Source of the DNA: Trametopsis cervina
Lineage: Eukaryota > Basidiomycota > Agaricomycetes > Polyporales > Irpicaceae
Direction of reading: 5' to 3'
NCBI GenBank assembly: GCA_022385755.1
Contig: MU278353.1
Coordinates: 1,015,000-1,078,999, forward strand
DNA: 64,000 bases
A model generated the notes under the pieces. That model searched no databases, was not told the origin of the DNA, and worked only from the letters and a program-made list of their open reading frames with translations. Position numbers and translations under genes: made by a program. Positions 23,565-34,341 of this stretch are shown piece after piece (position 1 is the first letter of the stretch; the number at the start of each line of letters is the position of its first letter).

Positions 23565-24135
23565 GGTAAGAAGGACCGATGGGATTCGGGAGGGTGAATG
23601 GGTTGGGATGTGGTGTAGATGATGAGGAAGTAGATGGTTTATGTACTTGCTATATCTCGGCCTCCCTTCCCCGAAGATGGGTGACTAGTGGCGGAGCCAC
23701 ACAGGGAAGATTCGTGTCTCACCTTGAAGGCTATAGGGATCAGAATCAACGCCGTAGCGATGTTCAGCCTAGTTCACAACACGATGTCTGAGCGCTCGGG
23801 CTGCGGTTTAACAGATTTGAGTCATGCGCTCTGAATGAAGATGCGTCGTCTTGCATGGCTGCTATCTAGCTAAAGGATAGGCAGCGGGAAGGGTACGAAA
23901 GAAATTTAGGCTGTAAAAATCCTACCTGCGGCTTCTTCAGATGCAGTGGCGGAAAAACTACCACCACAATAGAGGATGGTGGTAAGAATTGAGGTGAGGA
24001 GGACTGATTGTTGATCGGTGAAGACGGGCGCCACAAAGCTCGGAGTGTTTAGGGCGCTTGCTGTTCCAACATCCCGCGACTTGAACAAAACATAAACCTA
24101 TGATTAGTGCCATCATGCTCAGCACTCTCTCCAGT
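23565..24135. other. Intergenic, upstream of the first U6 gene
   Basis: No protein gene. It contains the element CCCGCGACTTGAACAAAA at 24073-24090, described with the U6 genes. Confidence 0.5.
24073..24090 (+). promoter_or_regulatory. Putative U6 upstream sequence element, copy 1
   Basis: CCCGCGACTTGAACAAAA begins 63 bp before the U6 5' end. The identical 18-mer stands at the same distance before the second U6 gene, while most of the flanking sequence differs. I infer a proximal sequence element for snRNA transcription. Confidence 0.6.
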
Positions 24136-24159
24136 GTCCCCTTCGGGGTGACATACGAA

Positions 24160-24190
<31 letters not shown>

Positions 24191-24254
24191 GGCCCCTGCA
24201 CAAGGATGACACGCTTTCCCGGAGTGGTAGACCTACGGGTCTCAATATTTATTG
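24136..24254 (+). ncRNA. U6: U6 spliceosomal snRNA, copy 1
   Basis: The catalytic snRNA of the spliceosome. The sequence opens with the 5' stem-loop CCCC-TTC-GGGG and then has AAATTGGAACGATACAGAGA, which includes the invariant ACAGAGA box that pairs with the 5' splice site. GATTAGCATGGCCCCTGCAC with the AGC triad and AAGGATGACACGC, which pairs with U4 and forms the internal stem-loop, follow. These match U6 across eukaryotes. The mature 3' end is uncertain: identity with copy 2 continues through a TACG-capped hairpin (AGACC/GGTCT) to 24254. The first TTTT lies about 20 nt beyond that point. No TATA box is visible near -30. Confidence 0.95.
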
Positions 24255-24576
24255 CCTCTTTGCCGTAATCAGCAGTTTTCCGTACAGTCCAGACGACTTT
24301 ACGCACGTTCGCTGAGTCTTTACTGACAATGTACACCACAGATATTGCTGATCAGACACGCCCCTAGATCAATTTTAACCGTGTACACCGCTTCCACATC
24401 TCGGCTATAATAGCAGGAAGGATGGTTACTGTTGCTAAGTATGATCCTGTAATGGAAACAAGTGATCGCCCTTGGCACTCATTCATATGTGGCTAGAGCG
24501 TACTAATGGCACATAAACCCGCGTTCAGTTATTGACGTTGTCGTCGACCTCACTCTCACTTCTACCCTCATACTGA
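24255..24576. other. Intergenic between U6 copy 1 and the membrane-protein gene
   Basis: About 320 bp. It should contain the U6 terminator (TTTT near 24273) and the promoter of the next gene. No other feature was seen. Confidence 0.4.
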
Positions 24577-27153
24577 ATGTCCCGTTCACCCACCGGGCCC
24601 CGCTACAACGTCGTGCCTTTGGACTACGACGATCAGCCATACCGATCATACCACCCGTACTCAGCAGGGAACCTAGGAACTTCACCTGATGTGGTAGAAA
24701 CAACACACCAGTCCAAACCTACAAACTTTTCGTCCTCGAGCCAGGATGTCGTAAATGGACCTTATCTACCGCCGCAAGCAGAGGAGCATCGGGATAAACG
24801 CGTCACGCTTCCGATCCTTGCGCTGGCTTTGCCATCGTTCCTGCTGGTGGCTGTAATAGGGATAGTGGCTCCCGTGATCTACATTTTTAGCGTGCACTCA
24901 GGAAAACGGGAGAACGGAAGCATCATCACGGATGCGCCGCTTGCATCCGTATTGACCAGTTAGTCGAGCTGTGGTCAGGAATGCGCAATGGACACTGACT
25001 TCGTCGGACTTCTCTAGTAACACAGGTCGGAACAAATGTTGTTATGTCAGGGTATGTACGTTTGCCGCCGGAACGGCCAGTCTGCTAACATTGTAGCCTA
25101 TCAGCATCGCTGTCGCTATGATAATCGACACCTACCGCCTGGCCGCTCACTGGGCAAGATACAGTCGGTCTCAAAGTCAAGACCGGCCCACGCCCTTGCA
25201 GTGAGCTGAAACGCATGCATTTGGAAAGTCACAAACTCACTCTCATCCTTATAGGTACGGTCTCTTAGTGAATACGCTGCAAGGTTCTAGCGTTGTCACT
25301 CTCCTAACATCTATCCTGCGACAATGGCAATATCACCGGACGCGACGATACAACCCTGTCTTGCCGAACATCAGCTCCCTCCTTCTCTCCTCTACCCGCC
25401 GGCTGGCCTGGCTCCTTTTCCTGGGATACACTATCACCGTCGTAGACACGATCTTCCACGTACAGTCGGAACCCGCCATCATTACATCCATCGTGCCGTT
25501 CAACTCCAGCTCTCGCGCGCTATCTACGTCGCCTCTGGCAAACAACCAGAGCGCGAGCTCATCACCTCGAACTCAATCAGCGCAGTTCTCAAGGCGCTTC
25601 AACCAGACTATGTGCGACTTGAACTCCAAGGTGGGATGGGTAATCTCAGCATGGGACGATTTATGTGGACTGGCTGAAGGGGGATCGACGAACATGTTTT
25701 TGGAGTCCTCGGTGGAAGGCCAGCTCGTCATGAACAACGCATCCGATGTGCACGCCGTTGCGCTCACAGATGATCAAACCGCGATCCTCGTCCCCGTGCA
25801 GAACGACCTGCCGCAAGATGCCACATTTACGGCAAACAGCCTAGGGTTGAAGATGTCTTGTCGCTCGTGCGTGCTTCTCCCTTCTACGTTTGTGTGGGTG
25901 CTGATTCACGCTTTGCTAAAGGATAACGACGGAGTGCATCAGCAATGACACTGCCGGCTGCGACGCTTGCCTCAACTTGAATTGCACTGGTCCTACCAAG
26001 ATGGGGATTCCTTCTGAGAGCACGAATCGAGGTTCGGATGCGTCGGGGTGGGGAGGCATCGTCAACAGCACGGGAGATCCGAGCGCCGCCTGGAACGTGG
26101 ATTCAAAGTAAGTATCTGGGACATTGTCTACACGCCAGTGGCTGATCCACTTCACTACAGTCCGTTCGGTTACGGGGCCGTGGTAATCAACAATGTATAT
26201 CAGGGGCGGGGCGTACGAGATGAATACGGATTCTTATGTGGGCTTTCTATTATCCGGCTCCATACACCCCGTTACTCACCCTATACTGCAGATGACAATG
26301 TAACGTACGATCTATTTTGTCGTATCGCTTTCCGTCTGGATCCGCCATACTGATGTCCTACCTAGCGGATTTTTCACGCAAGGAGGGAACGTCGGGGCCG
26401 TGAACGTGCTCGCCTGTAGCATTCAGGCCCTCAACGTTACCTATCGCTACAAATCTCCTGCCACGTACACCCTCGTGCACTCTGAGCCGTCTGACATACT
26501 CACAACAAGACGCCTCGCCACGATGGTGGATTCGCAGGTCCCGGGCACGACCGCGGTTGGACGGATCATCGGTCAAGGCTTGGACGGGGGTAACACGATG
26601 TCATTTGCGCAGAGCTATGCGGTAGAGTTTGCTAGGGAGCTCATTGGGATGAGCGCACCTGCGATCGAACCTGCAGATGCGGTCAGCTACGACGTGATAG
26701 AGACCGTAACAGGCTCGAAGCTGAAGTTTGCGCCGTTCGTAATCCTGCTTATACTCTACGGGTCATTCTCGTAAGTGTTATGCTTGGAAATTGCGTTACT
26801 TCCGTGGTTTTGTGACACTAACGAACCGAATGATTTGTAGGCTCACGATATTATTCCTGGCGGCCAACGCAATAATCGCTGCACGCTCGATGCCGTTCGT
26901 CCACCTCGCGCGCAGCCGCCTCACGGACACGCTCTTTCTCGTTCACAGCCAGTTTGGGCGGATGGATGCCGCGCAGACGTGGCGCGACAGTTCCGTCGGG
27001 TTGTTCAAGGACGAGACGGAGGACGATAGGCTGAATGTTGGGCCTACAGAACCAACTGGAAGGATGGATAGTTACGGACATGTCAAAGAGGCGTCGGGGG
27101 TGCAATCGATGGAGTACGGGGTGTCAAGAAGAGGGAGGGGTCTTGGATTTTGA
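24577..27153 (+). CDS. Basidiomycete multi-pass membrane protein, function unknown
   Basis: Multi-exon gene from ATG 24577 (MSRSPTGPRYNVVPLDYDD) to TGA 27153. A cytosolic-looking N-terminus of about 80 residues leads to a first membrane segment (ILALALPSFLLVAVIGIVAP). A second lies around LSASLSLCMIIDT, a third in RRLAWLLFLGYTITVVDTIF, and a last pair near the end (FAPFVILLILYGSFS, LTILFLAANAIIAA). Between the third and last segments lies a large, probably external, region with cysteines (CDLNSKVGW, CDACLNLNC, VLACSIQALN) and potential N-glycosylation sites. I recognise the layout from hypothetical proteins of agaricomycetes but know no function. Borders of the exons around 24960-25260 and 26200-26370 are uncertain. 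It sits exactly between the two inverted U6 genes. Confidence 0.7.
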
Positions 27154-27368
27154 AAAGATTTCATAGTTGGACGGACAATACGTATCTATTAATGATATCT
27201 TTATTTGTTGTAGGCCCAGTGAGCACCATAAGTGCAGGGATGTGTATCAAAGGGACATTTAGATAGTGTATACATGTGTTGTCGATATTGTATAGCTCAC
27301 AATCACGTAAAATGAAGTTGCATGTTGCGATGAAACGCGTTCTTAAGATGTATCGAAGTTCGGGGGGA

Positions 27369-27432
27369 CAATAAATATTGAGACCCGTAGGTCTACCACT
27401 CCGGGAAAGCGTGTCATCCTTGTGCAGGGGCC

Positions 27433-27463
<31 letters not shown>

Positions 27464-27487
27464 TTCGTATGTCACCCCGAAGGGGAC
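27369..27487 (-). ncRNA. U6: U6 spliceosomal snRNA, copy 2
   Basis: On the reverse strand this is identical by eye to copy 1 over the full 119 nt, including the 5' stem-loop, ACAGAGA box, AGC triad and the TACG hairpin beyond the usual U6 3' region. The downstream flank diverges at once. The two genes face each other around the membrane-protein gene, so together they form a 3.35-kb inverted-repeat interval. Confidence 0.95.
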
Positions 27488-27532
27488 ATTAGTAACAGTG
27501 CTGTTCACATTAGCGCCAAAAGTGGTTTTGAA

Positions 27533-27550
27533 TTTTGTTCAAGTCGCGGG
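27533..27550 (-). promoter_or_regulatory. Putative U6 upstream sequence element, copy 2
   Basis: Reverse complement reads CCCGCGACTTGAACAAAA and begins 63 bp before the U6 copy 2 5' end, the same spacing as copy 1. A CAGCACT heptamer near -16 is also shared. Confidence 0.6.
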
Positions 27551-27987
27551 CTGTCCCATAGGCGCCGTATCTTTCTGTCGCCACCCACAGGTTTTGAACT
27601 CGCCTTCTCCACCATGCTGAGTCAAATTTACGTTTTGAGGGCCTAATACGTTGCTGTTTTGTGAATACATCGCAACCGTCGTACGAAGTTAAAGTTAGTA
27701 ATCAACAGATTCCAAAAACGCCATATTGTTATGTTCTTTATCTATTTGGAAATGGACGAAGCACCAAGGGGCACTCCCGAGAGAATGAATGCTTAGTCGA
27801 AAGTGAGCCTCAGAACTCTCATACCTGACTAGATACGATGCTTATTTACGAATGCACAATCATCAAGTTGTATAGCATTAGGCATGTCTTGCTAAGGCTG
27901 TTATGCCCCGTCAGCCGACGGATACAATATGCTAGCTATGCATTCAGCTTTATCTCTCTCACACCTACAAGTGTGTACATACATCGG
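27551..27987. other. Intergenic
   Basis: AT-richer stretch with no coding signal. Confidence 0.4.
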
Positions 27988-28482
27988 CTATAGGGTGGTC
28001 TGCCATTGGGGAACACGGATGTTGAGAGTTCTGAGATGCCCCGGCCCAGTGGTAAACCAGTTTGCGCTGTTCAGAGCCCGAACAACCCGGAAACTCACCG
28101 CAGGGCTGCTGTATCCAACCACGGTCTGCCATGTCCCCTCTGATGGTCGATTCTCGCAGAAACTTGTCGCTGGAGGCGTGCATGACCGTCCCGTCGTCGT
28201 TTGGATGTCACCTCGTGAATGACTTTCTGCTCGGACGAATGTCGCTGCAATGTCCGTCGAGCGTTGATCCATTCGAATCTGATCGCCGAGCGGATGGCGA
28301 AGCTCCGACACTGATCCGTCGTCCATGCCCTGATCTCGAGGAGCCGACGATTTTCTCAAACATTTGCTTGCAGAAAAACGGTTCCGCCAATGGAGTTTGA
28401 GATCAGGCAGCGCAGAGAGGTCGCCCGACGGCGTGCGGAGGCTTATTAGAGTGAAGGGCGGAGGTATATCTGCGTTGGTCAT
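27988..28482 (-). CDS. Possible hypothetical protein (164 aa ORF)
   Basis: One open frame of 164 residues beginning MTNADIPPPFTLISLRTPSG. The ATG is preceded by CCCGCAG, which could be an acceptor, so this may be an internal exon of a longer gene. No motif, signal peptide or membrane segment was recognised, and no neighbouring exon could be fixed. It may be chance. Confidence 0.3.
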   Translation of the reverse strand: MTNADIPPPFTLISLRTPSGDLSALPDLKLHWRNRFSASKCLRKSSAPRDQGMDDGSVSELRHPLGDQIRMDQRSTDIAATFVRAESHSRGDIQTTTGRSCTPPATSFCENRPSEGTWQTVVGYSSPAVSFRVVRALNSANWFTTGPGHLRTLNIRVPQWQTTL

Positions 28483-29311
28483 CTGCGGGTAAAGTGCCGA
28501 TGACGAGCGGGCTCAAATTGGGTGGAGTACGGGGGTAAGCTGCCTGTTAGGCCCGGTTGTTGTCTTCACGCACAGAGGGGCTGTTGCTCGTTCGCAGGAG
28601 GGGCATGTTCGTCGCTGCTCTCAGTAACGAGGTGGTCGACGGCTACGAGGACGTGCAGCTGCAAGGATGGTGGTGGTGATTATCGGATGTGCACGGTGGC
28701 CACGCGCAGAGGCCGGACCGGCTAAAGTGTGATAAGATGTGCTGTATGTATAGATGCTTAGACGCGCAAGCCACACCCTCCGGTCTTTTCACGCGTGCCC
28801 GCCAGTGTCCTAAATAATTATCATACAAAAAATTCATGGTCCCTGTCGGTCGTCGGGGGCGACGGCGGCGGGCAGAGCGTGTGCGATGGAGACAAAGCAT
28901 GTAGCGCGTGGCTGCAGCCGTCGCCCAATCGGGCGAAGCTTCGTCCAATGCGGAGGCCCACCCAGCGAGCGGCGGGCCACCTGGTGAGGCCACGCTCAGA
29001 TGCCAATTTATACCAGAGCCCTGGCCTTGCCCTTTCTTCCTTCTCTCCCACCACCATCGCCCTCCTCCCCGCTCCCCAGTCCCCAGCCTATCCTCCACAC
29101 GTCGCACGCGACCGCCCCTCTGTCCCGCGCATACAGCTGTCGCCGAAACAACCCCGGCGTGCGTGGTCCGTTTACCGCTTTCTTTCATCCCATCTCGCGC
29201 ACGGACACCCATCACACTCTATCACACACACATCGACCGATACCTGAAGGACCTCGGAGGCCATCTGGAGAGCTCTAACACATACGTACACTACTCATCC
29301 ATCAAACCACA
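28483..29311. other. Promoter region of the 29.3-kb gene
   Basis: Pyrimidine-rich in its 3' part (CCTTCTCTCCCACCACCATC and similar, about 29035-29120), as is usual for strong basidiomycete promoters and 5' UTRs. The overlapping ORFs on both strands are judged compositional. Confidence 0.4.
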
Positions 29312-30933
29312 ATGTACGACATCGACGGCTGGAGCGGAGGCAGCGGCGCGTCCACCAGCACGCTGGACATCTTCCCCACCTCGTCAGCTCGCGAAGAGCC
29401 TTTCACTCAATCATCTAACACAACACGCTACGATCCCCTCGGCTGCCTCAAGCCTTCGCCACCCGCATACAAGTTCCTTCCCGAATACGCACACTACCTG
29501 GCCCCTGCCTGGCACAGCGTTGCCCCCGGCCTCACCTCCCTTGGCCAACTCACCCCATCCCACCCCATCGTTTCCCGCCTCCTCTCCCGCCTCAGTGCGA
29601 TCTCCTCCGCAGAAGGCCGCCGCGAGCCCAACGAGAAGTGGTACTCGCGCACGCAGCGCGATTGGACCGTGAACGACGTGCTCGATCTGACCGACGACGA
29701 GGGAAACGAAGTCATCCTCACCGAATTACAGGCAGAGTGCGTGTTCGTGCTCGCGGCACTCAAAGTGCTCCATCACCCGACACATCCGAAGCACTTCACG
29801 CTGTGGGGACGCGAGTGGGCGCCGAAGACGGCGGAGAGGGTCCATAAGATGCTTCGTGAGTGCCACTTCTTCTGCACGCGGCGGGTTCGACTCCCAGGCC
29901 AATTCAGCACGCTGACACCGCATACATATGCGCTTTAGAGATGAGCCCGTGCCCGATCGCGTCCTGGGCCAGCTGGATCTCCGTGGACCAGTCGCTTTGG
30001 CTGCTCGAGGTGCAGCAGAGCAGCGCGTTCCCCGCGAAGAAAGAGGGAAAGAAGACGAGCAACGGGATGCTCCTCAGGAAGCGCAAGGCCGGCGCTGCCG
30101 CGCACGTCACGTTCGATCCCCTGGCGGGTATGGTAGTGGAGGGCGTGACGACGGGCGAGAGGCCGCGGAAGCGCGTCCGCACCAGCACACGCGACAGGAA
30201 GGGCGCAGCTGCTGTCCGTGCACAGACGCAGCCCGCGGAAGATGCGCTGCTCGAGGAGCTCACGCTCCCCGGGGTGACTGTCTCCCTGGAACCGTCCTCG
30301 TCCGGCTCCTCCACTGCGGTGTCCCCCGCAGAAACTACGAAAGAGACGAAACTCGAGCTCATGGGCATCGACGCGCCGCCTCCGTCCTCTGTCATCTCTG
30401 CTCCTCCTCCCCCTCCTGAACCGACCCGCAGGTCCACGCGCCAAGCTCGCAAACGCACAGCGACGGCCTCGCCTGCCATCACACTCGAGAAACTGGACGG
30501 GAGCACAAGCACGCTGACGCCCGCCTCGGAGATCTCGTCGCTCAGCGCGACACCGCCGTCTGTGATCGGGGCTGCGCTCGAACCTGAAAGACCCGTTGTG
30601 CTCACACGCGCACGATCGAGCAGCTCGTCGTGCGGGAGCACCGCGACGGCCGTGTCGAACGCGGAGAGCGTCGAGACTGTCGTCGCAGAAGATACGCAGG
30701 CAGAGAAGAGCAAGATGGATGTCGATGCTGTCGTAGAGGAGGAGAAGCCGGAGAACGTAAAGAGCGCTGCACGGCAAAGGGTGCGCGCGAGCGGCCGCGT
30801 GAGGAAGCCTGCAGCGAAGAAGGTCGAGGCGCAGGCGGCCGTGGAGGCGTTACAAGAGGCTCTGGTCGCAGAGAAGACCACAGGCACGGGCGGCGCGAAG
30901 AAAGCGAGGGTGAGGTCGAGGTCGAGGCGGTGA
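29312..30933 (+). CDS. Disordered, probably nuclear protein, function unknown
   Basis: 512 aa; join(29312..29855,29939..30933). The first ~200 residues look folded and include RDWTVNDVLDLTDDEGNEVI and ECVFVLAALKVLHHPTHPKH. The rest is low complexity with several basic clusters: LLRKRKAG, RPRKRVRTSTRDRK, RRSTRQARKRT and a C-terminal KKARVRSRSRR. These look like nuclear-localisation or DNA/RNA-binding tracts. Acidic stretches alternate with them. I recognise no named family. A minus-strand ORF covering the same span is a shadow of the biased composition. Confidence 0.72.
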
Positions 30934-32048
30934 GCGTGCGCGTGAGCGTGCGAGGCGGAAATCAGCATGCCTGTCGCGAATCGCCCACATCATGAACCTC
31001 AAGAGCCTCGAATGTTTGCGCCTCTCAGCTACGTCTTCATGCCTAACGCATTGTGCACCCTATCATGGATTTCCCCCATCTCCTACCCCCATCTGCATCG
31101 GCAATGGTCGACATCCTGGATTCCGGATTCAACACATCACCTATAGAGGATCCCACCACCACATTTTTCCTTTCCATTCCATTTCCTATCTCCCCTTCCC
31201 CTTCCCCTTCCCCTTCCATTCCTGGTCTCGTTTTGGCTCTGTCTCCTTCGGTCTCTTCCCCATTCTGGATTCCTACTGCGTCTTTACCTACCCTCCCACC
31301 CACCTACCTAATTTCCCCTTCCCATCATCTCTCTCACCCGGTGTTTCAAGTCCCAACAGTGTATTCCTATCTATATCTTTCCCCTGGTCATGACACGACA
31401 CGACATCGCCCGCGTCCTCCGCACGTGTATCTCCACCCCATACAATCCAACTCACCGTCGTGTCAACTCTCGTCTCGTCTGTCTCAATCGTCTTATCCAT
31501 CTCCGGCTGTACCACCTCACACCCCCTGTATGGGGCACCCTTTCATCCGCTCTCGTGGCCCAACCCCCAGATCCCGCCACTCCTCACACATTGTACTACT
31601 ACGTATCCACACCACCACCACCACCTCCTACGCCCGCCCACGCCTCTTCCCAGAACGCACAACGCACAATCCGTGCGCCGGTCCTGCAGTGCAGGACCCC
31701 GCCCGGGTACGCCTCTGCCTCTGCGCACGCTGATGGAGGGTTTCGAAGGGTGTACGAGTATGTGACCGCTCACCGGAGCTGAGGCTCTTGCGGCGGTCGC
31801 GCCCGCGGGTCTTTATCGCTATATGAACGTGTATTTGTATGTATGAGCATTTGCGAGGTGGTCGGTAACATCATTACGTTTCTTGGGGTGTGTGCGTGTG
31901 ATATCATAAGGAAAGGTAAGGCGAAGTTTAAAGGTGTACAGAATTGAATATTCAGACTGCCTCAGCGGTACATTGGGTACAAATACATTACTTTTCAATC
32001 TTCCATCTTCCAGTCCACGAAAATCAAGTACATAAGCGGCTGGCCCCC
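30934..32048. other. Convergent intergenic with simple repeats
   Basis: A TTCCCC hexamer tract (about 31185-31215) and an ACC triplet tract near 31610-31630 lie in a strongly C/T-rich strand. The overlapping ORFs in this region are composition artefacts. It should hold the 3' UTRs of the two flanking genes. Confidence 0.5.
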
Positions 32049-33249
32049 TTACGCTCTGCCCACCTCGTCCGCCGTCCTCTCTCCATCTCCAAATGTGACG
32101 ATCTTGCCGAACGTTGCGCCCGTGCCCCAGATGCCCTTGCGCAGGCACGCAAGCTGCACGATCTGGGAGTGGTCGACGAACAGGTTCGCGCGTGCGCCCT
32201 GGTTTTGGATGTGGTACGTGAATACTTCCGGGTCGGCCGCTTCGAACCTGCGAACGACGTCAGCGTGAGCATGGGCGGGAGTAAAGGAGACAGGATAGAC
32301 GAGAAGAGGAATGGAGACATACATGATCTTGTCGGCGGGGAGAGCAGAGGTGATGGCGGAGATGACATCCGTCCGCCAGGACTTGACGTTCTCGGTTATG
32401 CCTTCGCTTTCTATCATTATCATCTGCAGTTGCGTACAATGTGTTATACGGTATTTGTTTTGTACGGGAGGGTAGAACGTACGTGCGCACCGGCCTGCAG
32501 GAAGACGTTCGCACGGTCGATGAGCCATTTAGGATCACGCGTCCCGGCCGACTCGAGCTCTGCGACGGAGGCGTCCCCGCCCGCGCCCCACCTGCCATTG
32601 CAATTCAGCCACCGAGAACACGCGAGAACCGAAAAGACAGACATACTGGATACCGATCTCGGGCTTCGGCTTGAGCCCGGCCTTGCGCGTCTCCTCCACG
32701 AGCACGGCCCAGTCGTCCGTGGGGATGCTGAGGAAGCCGGACGAGAGCTCGAGGACGTCAAACCCCGTGTCTTTGCACGTCTTGAGATACTTTTGCACTT
32801 GGGAGGAGGACGTCCCTGGGGAGGTGGCGAGGACGCGTTCGATGTAGCCGCCTGTTGAGACGTAGCAGCCTGGCTCGTTCGACGGCGTCAGCTCTGGGGT
32901 GCGCAATGTGGGAGGAAAAAAGAGGCGCGAGCTTACCGTGTTTGTGACACACATCAATCAGACCCTGCAGCCTGTCCTTAGGCATGAGCGAGAACGCACC
33001 CCCTGCGAACTTGATCCCATCGACATAGTCGCCCCAGTCGCTCAGGAGCTCGTCCAGGTACGTCTGCGTGACAGGGGCATAGTACGGCCCACGAATTTCT
33101 GTCAGCCCGGTCTTGCGGGGTTTAGAGGAGAGCGAGTTGGATGGGAGGAAGGAGAAGGGGTGTTTTGCTGTTGATGCTGGGGCGGTCGTTGATAGGCAGC
33201 GGCGGGCGGTTGCTGTTCGCAGCGCGGAGGTGAGGCGGAGGTGTGACAT
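32049..33249 (-). CDS. ComA-family protein (phosphosulfolactate synthase-like)
   Basis: 322 aa; complement(join(32049..32247,32323..32423,32483..32591,32647..32893,32937..33249)). The family is a TIM barrel named for archaeal (2R)-phospho-3-sulfolactate synthase of coenzyme M synthesis; plant HSA32 belongs to it. Motifs in order: GDYVDGIKFAGGAFSLMP, LIDVCHKHG, VSTGGYIERVL, GFDVLELSSGF, LKPKPEIGIQWGAGGD, IMIESEGITENVKSWRTDV, MFEAADPEVFTYHI and NLFVDHSQIVQLACLR. The first ~30 residues (HLRLTSALRTATARRCLSTT) are basic, Ser/Thr-rich and free of acids, like a mitochondrial presequence. Fungi do not make coenzyme M, so the true reaction is unknown. All motifs I know for the fold appear intact. Confidence 0.88.
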
Positions 33250-34341
33250 TATACAATGATACTTGAGATGGGGTGTGTGAGGAGAGGAATAAAACAGATA
33301 TGTGAAAAGGCATACTATTGAATAGCTATATAGCAATCAAGCTATAGCGCATATGTGACGTCAAGTCGCCTCCTATCTCCAGTGTTGTCCACTCTTCCCA
33401 ATGTCGGCAGGGATGCCGCCCTCATTGTGGTCACCTTTCACGGCGAGGATGCGGTATCTTTGTGTGTAGTCAGATTTTACTGTCCAAGTTGCTCGTGACG
33501 GTTTCGTATAACGAGTGGCCAGACTAGACGGTTTCCGGCCCGGATCTCTCAAAACGCCACAACGCTGGCGTCTCCACAAAAGGCATCGAGACTGAGCACG
33601 TGATTCAGCGATCTTGCTCTCAACTCCCACACCTAAACGACGGGCTGCTGCCTGTCATCAAAGGAGGGCATTGCATCCACACCACTGATGTGAATTATTA
33701 TTATGATGGTTATGTGCAACGCCAGTGCCTAAATCTAGACTTGCCCGAGGAATTGAAGGTGCGTGTAGACCACTTACCTGACGTGTTTCCTTACTCAGTC
33801 CGTTATTCTAGAAGAGCTACGCCTACTTTTGTAAGACGAAGCAAAGTAACATTTGGACTTATTGCACGCTGTGTCTATAAGAGCCAGCGTCAAGCTTTCC
33901 CGAGTAAACGGGAAACCGACAAAGCGGGGAAATGCTGACGGCTACATTCATATCACCTATAAATATGACGGTTCGCAGTTCGAACTGGTTCTCTTAGGTC
34001 GAACCTAGTTGAACCGCTGGTCTAGTAGGTTCAGTTCAGTTTTATTTCAGTACACTCACCATCTTCGAGGTTCAGGTCCAGGCTCTCGAACAGGAGGTCA
34101 AGAACCAGACCAAACTGAACTTCGGCATCGCTAGTAAATACCAGCCTTGTTCAGCTTCTTCGGACGGCTTGAAGCTTGCGTGTCTGGCCGGCACCTTGAA
34201 AGATGGGGGACGTATGTGTATGTATTATATGACGGAATTGTACTTTCTATCAGCGCGTCAACACTGCGAGGTGTTGTATATAATGCTATCCGCCACAGAG
34301 ACCGGATTCATACCCTCTCTTTTGTGCTCCCCTCTGGTATA
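33250..34341. other. Intergenic; GGTTC/GAACC-rich patch and promoter of the SDR gene
   Basis: About 33970-34130 is rich in the 5-mers GGTTC and GAACC in both orientations, with no longer repeat unit visible. A TATATAA box at 34277-34283 stands 65 bp before the next ATG. No gene was seen. Confidence 0.4.

Noticed and set aside
24100..24315. ORF across U6 copy 1, with a similar one across copy 2
   Set aside because: The shared peptide is only the translation of the U6 snRNA sequence.
29904..30968. 354-residue minus-strand ORF opposite the 29.3-kb gene
   Set aside because: The plus strand has a clean intron, a start and folded N-terminal region. The minus ORF is Ser/Ala/Val-rich and mirrors the biased composition.
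31053..31782. Long overlapping plus-strand ORFs of 226 and 130 residues
   Set aside because: They lie in C/T-rich simple repeats (TTCCCC, ACC) with Pro/Ser/His-rich readings and no start context or introns.
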